Part shown: positions 60,252 to 64,000 of the stretch, piece after piece
Layout: the number at the start of each line of letters is the position of its first letter
How positions within the stretch are numbered: position 1 is the stretch's first letter
NCBI GenBank assembly: GCA_017623505.1
Contig: JAGAOZ010000006.1
Location: 1-64,000, forward strand
Length of the DNA stretch: 64,000 nt
Source of the DNA: Alistipes sp.
GTDB taxonomy: Bacteria; Bacteroidota; Bacteroidia; Bacteroidales; Rikenellaceae
Direction: 5' to 3'
Notes under the pieces: model-generated
Database searches by the model: none
What the model saw: the letters and a program-made list of their open reading frames with translations, nothing else
What the model was told of the DNA's origin: nothing
Translations under genes and position numbers: made by a program

Positions 60252-60728
60252 ATGAAGACAAAGATATTGTTCGTCTGCCTGGGAAATATCTGTCGCTCGG
60301 CTGCCGCAAATGGAATAATGGAGGATATGGTCGAGCAGGCGGGGTTGCAAGAGATAATCAGCGTAGACTCTGCCGGAACATACGGAGGTCATCGAGGCGA
60401 GCTTCCCGATGCCCGAATGAGGGCCGCGGCGGCAAACAGAGGTTACGGGCTCACGCATCGTTCACGAAAAATCGAGGAGGAAGATTTTTACCGTTTCGAT
60501 ATGATTATCGTAATGGATGATATGAACTATGAGAATGTCGCTCGTTTGGCTCCCGAGAGGAAGTATCTTGACAAGGTATATCGTTTCGTGGAGTTTTGCA
60601 CCAAGCATCCTCAATGGAACTATGTGCCTGACCCATATTACGAGGGTCGGGAGGGCTTTGAATTGGTGTTGGATTTATTGGAGGATGGTTGCGCAAACAT
60701 TTTGGATAAGGTGCAAAATAAGCATTAA
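60252..60728 (+). CDS. Low-molecular-weight protein-tyrosine phosphatase
   Basis: A 158-residue cytoplasmic phosphatase. The catalytic P-loop is CLGNICRS (CxxxxxRS), with Cys10 as nucleophile, near the start (KILFVCLGNICRSA). The general-acid Asp lies in DPYYEGREGF (about 127-136). These enzymes remove phosphate from tyrosine (or arginine) in proteins, often with a BY-kinase for capsule control; no kinase is adjacent. It is placed 12 bases before the serine-hydrolase gene, with which it probably shares a promoter. Confidence 0.93.
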   Translation: MKTKILFVCLGNICRSAAANGIMEDMVEQAGLQEIISVDSAGTYGGHRGELPDARMRAAAANRGYGLTHRSRKIEEEDFYRFDMIIVMDDMNYENVARLAPERKYLDKVYRFVEFCTKHPQWNYVPDPYYEGREGFELVLDLLEDGCANILDKVQNKH

Positions 60729-60740
60729 GCAACGCTTTAT

Positions 60741-62093
60741 ATGAGAGGTTGGAGTACGTTAAAAATCAGGAGTGTATCACTACTGTCAATCGTTATAGCT
60801 ATCGGATTTGTAATAGCTATAAATCGTGCGTGCTCTACAATTAACAATTCCACAGTTACCACACAGCCTGAGAGCGGATATAGGCTGAACAATATCCTCA
60901 AGGATGAGTACTCCGACAATGAGGCGTTCAAGCCTATGGAGCGATATATCATCAATTGGATGAATCGCAACGGTTTTCAAGGTGCTACGCTCGCCATTAT
61001 GAAGGACGAGAAGCTTATATATTGCAAAGGTTTGGGCTGGGCCGATAAAGAGGCAGGCGTCGAGGCTCACGCGGGAAATATCTTTCGTATGGCGTCGGCA
61101 TCCAAGCTCATAACAGCTATCGCCGTAATGAAGTTGTGCGAAGAGGGCAAACTCTCACTCAACAGCAAGGTCTTTGGCGAGAAAGGAATACTCAAGCAAT
61201 TTACCGAGATTCGTGACAAACGAGCCAAAGATATTACCGTGGAGCATCTGCTCAATCACACATCGGGACTTAGTCGCAGGCTCGGCGATTTGACTTTCCG
61301 CACGCAGGATGTAATAAAATGGGCACATCTGGACCACGCTCCATCGACTGAAGAGCTAATTGAGTTTCAGCTCACTATGCAGATGCGTGACAAGCCCGGC
61401 GGCAGCGCACAATATTCCAACGTCGGATACCTCATATTGTCATACGTCATCGAAAAGGTAAGTGGTGAAAAGTACGAAGATTATGTTCGCAAGCATGTCT
61501 TAGAGCCTGCCGGCTGCTACGATATGCACCTCACCTACAACTCATACGAGCAACGCTACCCTAACGAGGTAAAATATTACGGTCACGATGAGGGCGAGTT
61601 GATTCGTTCGTATGACAATAGCGGCCGCCTGTGCCTAAGAGAGTATGGTGGTCACAACATCAGAGGTTTGCAAGGCGCAGGAGCCTGGGCCGCCTCATCT
61701 GCCGAGATGATGCGTCTTGTGGCATCAATTGACGGAAAGCCCGGAGTACCTGATATTCTCAGTGCAAAGAGTATCAAAAAGATGAAGACGCCAACAAAAA
61801 AGGATGGTTTCGGATTTGGCTGGGCAAGCTGCACGGGGGCAAATGGCGTACTGACACGTACCGGAACGATGTCGGGAACATGCGCTTTTATAGAGTATAA
61901 CCCCAAAGGGTATTCCTACGTCTTCATCTCCAACACAAGCCACTTCAAGGGGGCAAAATTCACCAACAGAGTAGATGACACCATCAAGGAGGCCATGCGT
62001 CGAGTGAAAGAGTGGCCGACAGATATAGACCTTTTTACTATGGTGCCCGAGGTAGCCGAAGAGCAGATTGAAGAGCAGGCAGAAAAGGAATAA
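60741..62093 (+). CDS. Beta-lactamase-family serine hydrolase
   Basis: A 450-residue protein of the class C/DD-peptidase-like superfamily. The N-terminal signal anchor (about 10-27, SVSLLSIVIAIGFVIAIN) has a nearby Cys (RACS) that could be a lipobox. The active site motifs are S-x-x-K in MASASKLIT (about 113), YSN in AQYSNVGY (motif 2) and RTGTMSGT replacing K/HTG (motif 3). The YSN motif is intact, in contrast to the copy at 16692. The acidic tail (EEQIEEQAEKE) is unusual. It is probably a periplasmic peptidase or esterase. It follows the phosphatase closely. Confidence 0.88.
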   Translation: MRGWSTLKIRSVSLLSIVIAIGFVIAINRACSTINNSTVTTQPESGYRLNNILKDEYSDNEAFKPMERYIINWMNRNGFQGATLAIMKDEKLIYCKGLGWADKEAGVEAHAGNIFRMASASKLITAIAVMKLCEEGKLSLNSKVFGEKGILKQFTEIRDKRAKDITVEHLLNHTSGLSRRLGDLTFRTQDVIKWAHLDHAPSTEELIEFQLTMQMRDKPGGSAQYSNVGYLILSYVIEKVSGEKYEDYVRKHVLEPAGCYDMHLTYNSYEQRYPNEVKYYGHDEGELIRSYDNSGRLCLREYGGHNIRGLQGAGAWAASSAEMMRLVASIDGKPGVPDILSAKSIKKMKTPTKKDGFGFGWASCTGANGVLTRTGTMSGTCAFIEYNPKGYSYVFISNTSHFKGAKFTNRVDDTIKEAMRRVKEWPTDIDLFTMVPEVAEEQIEEQAEKE

Positions 62094-62094
62094 T

Positions 62095-62127
62095 AAAATA
62101 TCGCTATTTTGCTACGTGATATTTTAT
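62095..62127 (+). terminator. AT-rich hairpin after the serine hydrolase
   Basis: TAAAATATC (62095-62103) and GATATTTTA (62119-62127) form a 9-bp stem with a 15-base loop, followed by TAATTGG. It is weak in GC, so termination is only probable. Confidence 0.45.
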
Positions 62128-62144
62128 AATTGGCATTTTTTACC

Positions 62145-62152
62145 TATTTTTG
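62145..62152 (+). promoter_or_regulatory. Promoter -7 box upstream of engB
   Basis: TATTTTTG matches TAnnTTTG. The ATG at 62177 lies 24 bases downstream, and an in-frame start at 62150 falls within the box, which supports the shorter protein. Confidence 0.55.
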
Positions 62153-62176
62153 TACGCAGAAACGATTTTCGCAAAT

Positions 62177-62764
62177 ATGCAGGTAACCAAAGCTGTTTTT
62201 AAGTGTAGCTCCGAGAAGATTTCGCAAGTGCCGAAGGATGAGTTGCGAGATATTGCTTTCATAGGTCGAAGCAATGTCGGAAAGTCCTCGCTTATAAATA
62301 TGCTGACCAACCACAAAGGATTGGCAAAGGTATCCTCTACTCCCGGTAAGACGCGACTGATTAACCACTTTTGCATAAACAACGCATGGTATCTTGTAGA
62401 CCTGCCGGGTTATGGTTACGCTCGCGTGTCGAAGAATCAGCGAGGCGAATTTTCAAAAATCATACTTGACTATGTGCTTAAGTGCGAGAAGATGCACTTC
62501 CTGTTCGTCTTGGTCGATTCACGATTGGAGCCTCAGGCGATAGATTTACGCTTTATAGAGATGTTGGGCGAGAATGGCGTGCCTTTTGGTATCATCTTCA
62601 CCAAGACCGATAAACTCTCGGCTACGCAGCGTAAGAAGAGTGTGGAGCGTTACCAAAAGACCTTGTCGGAGCAGTGGGAGGAGTTGCCGCCTATGTTCTG
62701 CTCGTCAAGCGAGCGCGCAACAGGCCGTGAGGAGATTTTGTCTTTTATCGAGAATTGTTTATAA
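62177..62764 (+). CDS. engB: Ribosome biogenesis GTPase EngB/YsxC
   Basis: A 195-residue essential GTPase. G1 is IGRSNVGKSSL (about 33-43), G3 is DLPGYGYARVSK (about 77), G4 is TKTDK and G5 is SS-E-R-A near the C-terminus. It binds the large ribosomal subunit late in assembly. The start at 62177 (MQVTKAVFKCSSEKI) agrees with both the promoter position and the usual family N-terminus. A terminator and the prs promoter follow. Confidence 0.95.
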   Translation: MQVTKAVFKCSSEKISQVPKDELRDIAFIGRSNVGKSSLINMLTNHKGLAKVSSTPGKTRLINHFCINNAWYLVDLPGYGYARVSKNQRGEFSKIILDYVLKCEKMHFLFVLVDSRLEPQAIDLRFIEMLGENGVPFGIIFTKTDKLSATQRKKSVERYQKTLSEQWEELPPMFCSSSERATGREEILSFIENCL

Positions 62765-62776
62765 CTCGGTAATAAT

Positions 62777-62802
62777 TAGCCCTTGGTGGGGCTATTTTTG
62801 TT
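62777..62802 (+). terminator. Terminator after engB
   Basis: TAGCCC (62777-62782) and GGGCTA (62789-62794) form a 6-bp stem with a 6-base loop, followed by TTTTTGTTTG, a standard terminator tail. Confidence 0.65.
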
Positions 62803-62814
62803 TGGAAGAGATTA

Positions 62815-62822
62815 TATATTTG
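62815..62822 (+). promoter_or_regulatory. Promoter -7 box of prs
   Basis: TATATTTG matches TAnnTTTG and lies 26 bases before the ATG at 62849. A TTTG occurs at 62801-62804, too close for a canonical -33. Confidence 0.6.
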
Positions 62823-62848
62823 TAACAAAATAAAAAACCTTTAGAGAA

Positions 62849-63787
62849 ATGGCTATTCACAAGATTAAGTTTTTCACCGGACGAGCTTCTCGCTACTTGG
62901 CTGAGAAGATTGTAGCAAGCTACGGTACTAAGTTGGGCGACTCGGAGATTTTGCAGTTCAGCGATGGCGAGTTCCAGCCATACTACAACGAGTCTATCCG
63001 CGGCTGTACGGTATTTATCATCCAATCTACTTTCCCTTCATCAGACAACTTGATGGAGCTTTTGATGATGATTGATGCGGCACGTCGCGCATCTGCATAT
63101 AAGGTAATTGCCGTAATGCCATACTTTGGTTGGGCACGTCAAGACCGTAAGGACCGCCCACGCGTACCAATCGGTGCAAAACTTGTAGCCAACTTGCTGG
63201 TAGCAGCCGGTGTGGACCGTGTGATGACTATGGACTTGCACGCCGACCAGATTCAAGGCTTCTTCGATGTGCCTGTTGATGCACTCTACGCAAGTGGTAT
63301 CTTCTTGCCATACATTAAAAATCTCAATATCGAGGATTTGTCTATCGCTGCTCCTGATATGGGTGGTGCAAAACGTGCTAACTCATACGCAAAGCACTTG
63401 CAGACACCAATTATCATCTCTCACAAGGAGCGCGCAAAGGCTAACGTAGTGGGCAATATGACCGCTATTGGCGAGGTGGAGGGCCGAAACATCATCATCG
63501 TAGACGATATGATTGACACAGCCGGCACTATCTGTATGGCAGCAAATATGTTGATGGAGAAGGGAGCGAAGAGTGTTCGTGCAGCTATCACCCACCCTAT
63601 TCTCTCAGGTGCAGCATACGAGCGTATCAACGAGAGTATGTTGCAGGAGGTTATCACAACCGACACTATTCCTCTCAACCCAAATAAGGATTTGAGCAAG
63701 TTTACCGTTCTGTCGGTAGCCGATATCTTCGCAAAGGTTATCGAGCGCGTACACAACTACAAGGAGATTAGCTCAATATTCTATTAG
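62849..63787 (+). CDS. prs: Ribose-phosphate pyrophosphokinase
   Basis: A 312-residue enzyme that makes PRPP from ribose-5-phosphate and ATP for nucleotides, histidine and tryptophan. YFGWARQDRKDRPR forms the flexible catalytic segment. DLHADQIQGFFDVPVD (about 130-145) is the family signature, and IIVDDMIDTAGT is the PRPP-binding loop near 215-226. It is cytoplasmic and functions as a hexamer. It is monocistronic, with its own promoter and a strong terminator downstream. Confidence 0.96.
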   Translation: MAIHKIKFFTGRASRYLAEKIVASYGTKLGDSEILQFSDGEFQPYYNESIRGCTVFIIQSTFPSSDNLMELLMMIDAARRASAYKVIAVMPYFGWARQDRKDRPRVPIGAKLVANLLVAAGVDRVMTMDLHADQIQGFFDVPVDALYASGIFLPYIKNLNIEDLSIAAPDMGGAKRANSYAKHLQTPIIISHKERAKANVVGNMTAIGEVEGRNIIIVDDMIDTAGTICMAANMLMEKGAKSVRAAITHPILSGAAYERINESMLQEVITTDTIPLNPNKDLSKFTVLSVADIFAKVIERVHNYKEISSIFY

Positions 63788-63818
63788 TATAACGAGGCTT
63801 ATATAAGTAATCATACAA

Positions 63819-63858
63819 AAGAGGTGCCCAGCCAAATAGGTTGGGCACCTCTTAGTTT
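63819..63858. terminator. Bidirectional terminator after prs
   Basis: AAGAGGTGCCCA (63819-63830) and TGGGCACCTCTT (63842-63853) form a 12-bp perfect stem with an 11-base loop; TTTT lies on the plus side (from 63857), and on the minus side the run is TTTTGTATG. The gene beyond is convergent. Confidence 0.8.
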
Positions 63859-63878
63859 TATTAATGGTTACTTGCTAC

Positions 63879-64000
63879 TTAAAAATCAATACTGCGGCAG
63901 TTGTATTTTTCGCGGATTATGCCATTCTCAAGAACGACCAAGCCGTTCTCGGCACGTAGCAGATTTTTCATCACACGCCCGTCGATATTATAGCAGCGCA
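63879..64000 (-). CDS. C-terminal end of an unidentified gene (cut by the window edge)
   Basis: Only the last 40 codons are visible. The reading frame is open to the window edge and stops at 63879. The visible sequence contains CYNIDGRVMKNLLRAENG and ends EKYNCRSIDF. An NGLVVLENGII stretch recalls the C-terminal tails of Bacteroidetes DoxX/thioredoxin-like membrane proteins, but this cannot be judged from 40 residues. It is convergent with prs across a shared terminator. The function is not assigned. Confidence 0.55.
   Translation of the reverse strand, partial: RCYNIDGRVMKNLLRAENGLVVLENGIIREKYNCRSIDF

Overview
The window reads as a chromosomal segment of a Bacteroidales bacterium, most likely close to Alistipes/Rikenellaceae (genus is inference). 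Reasons: many genes are preceded by the Bacteroidetes promoter pattern (-33 TTTG, about 18-20 bp, then -7 TAnnTTTG); the tRNA lacks an encoded CCA; and the content includes a DUF3276/Pur-type protein, an Hc1-type H1-like protein, TonB-dependent uptake, a fused glycogen synthase-phosphorylase and a tmRNA tag ending YALAA. Almost all of it is housekeeping core. I see no phage, transposase, CRISPR array or rRNA.

Layout. 1-3000: tRNA-Asp, a candidate 6S-like structured RNA, and a TPP riboswitch controlling a TonB-dependent receptor. 3.1-8.5 kb: MalY-type lyase, membrane metallophosphoesterase, porin, a structured intergenic element, rubrerythrin, a small secreted protein. 8.5-13.4 kb: ettA, a 35-residue membrane ORF, hisS and an S41 protease. 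13.5-16.5 kb: Pur-like protein, mnmA, a YqaA/DedA-like protein, aroE, a DUF2007 protein. 16.6-24.4 kb: a serine hydrolase, dnaE, trxA, then htpG on the other strand. 24.5-31.7 kb: an eight-gene minus-strand run (nucleoside phosphorylase, dnaN, exonuclease, LysM protein, rex, ribF-like, thioesterase, YhhN). 31.8-37.0 kb: glmM, M20 peptidase, alkaline phosphatase, ung, GNAT. 37.0-37.5 kb: mosaic repeats. 37.5-46.7 kb: a glycogen/alpha-glucan cluster (GH57, GT4, debranching enzyme, GT3-GT35 fusion). 47-53.7 kb: hemW and a porin-potABCD polyamine operon. 53.9-56.2 kb: LRR lipoprotein, tandem duplications of the ssrA 3' end, ssrA, a Cys-rich FeoB-associated-type mini-protein and an H1-like protein. 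56.3-60.1 kb: an envelope operon (YtfJ-like, POTRA-less Omp85-like barrel, phosphoethanolamine transferase) and DoxX. 60.2-64 kb: LMW phosphatase, serine hydrolase, engB, prs and the tail of another gene.

How the parts fit: translation and quality control (hisS, ettA, mnmA, ssrA, engB), replication and repair (dnaE, dnaN, exonuclease, ung), glycogen turnover, polyamine and thiamine import, oxygen and redox response (rubrerythrin, Rex, TrxA) and outer-membrane modification. Points most worth a second look are the 6S-like RNA, the tandem ssrA 3'-end repeats, two ORFs below 60 codons, the RibF with a shrunken kinase domain, the sigma54-like htpG promoter and the three-gene envelope operon. No clearly new biological system can be demonstrated from sequence alone.
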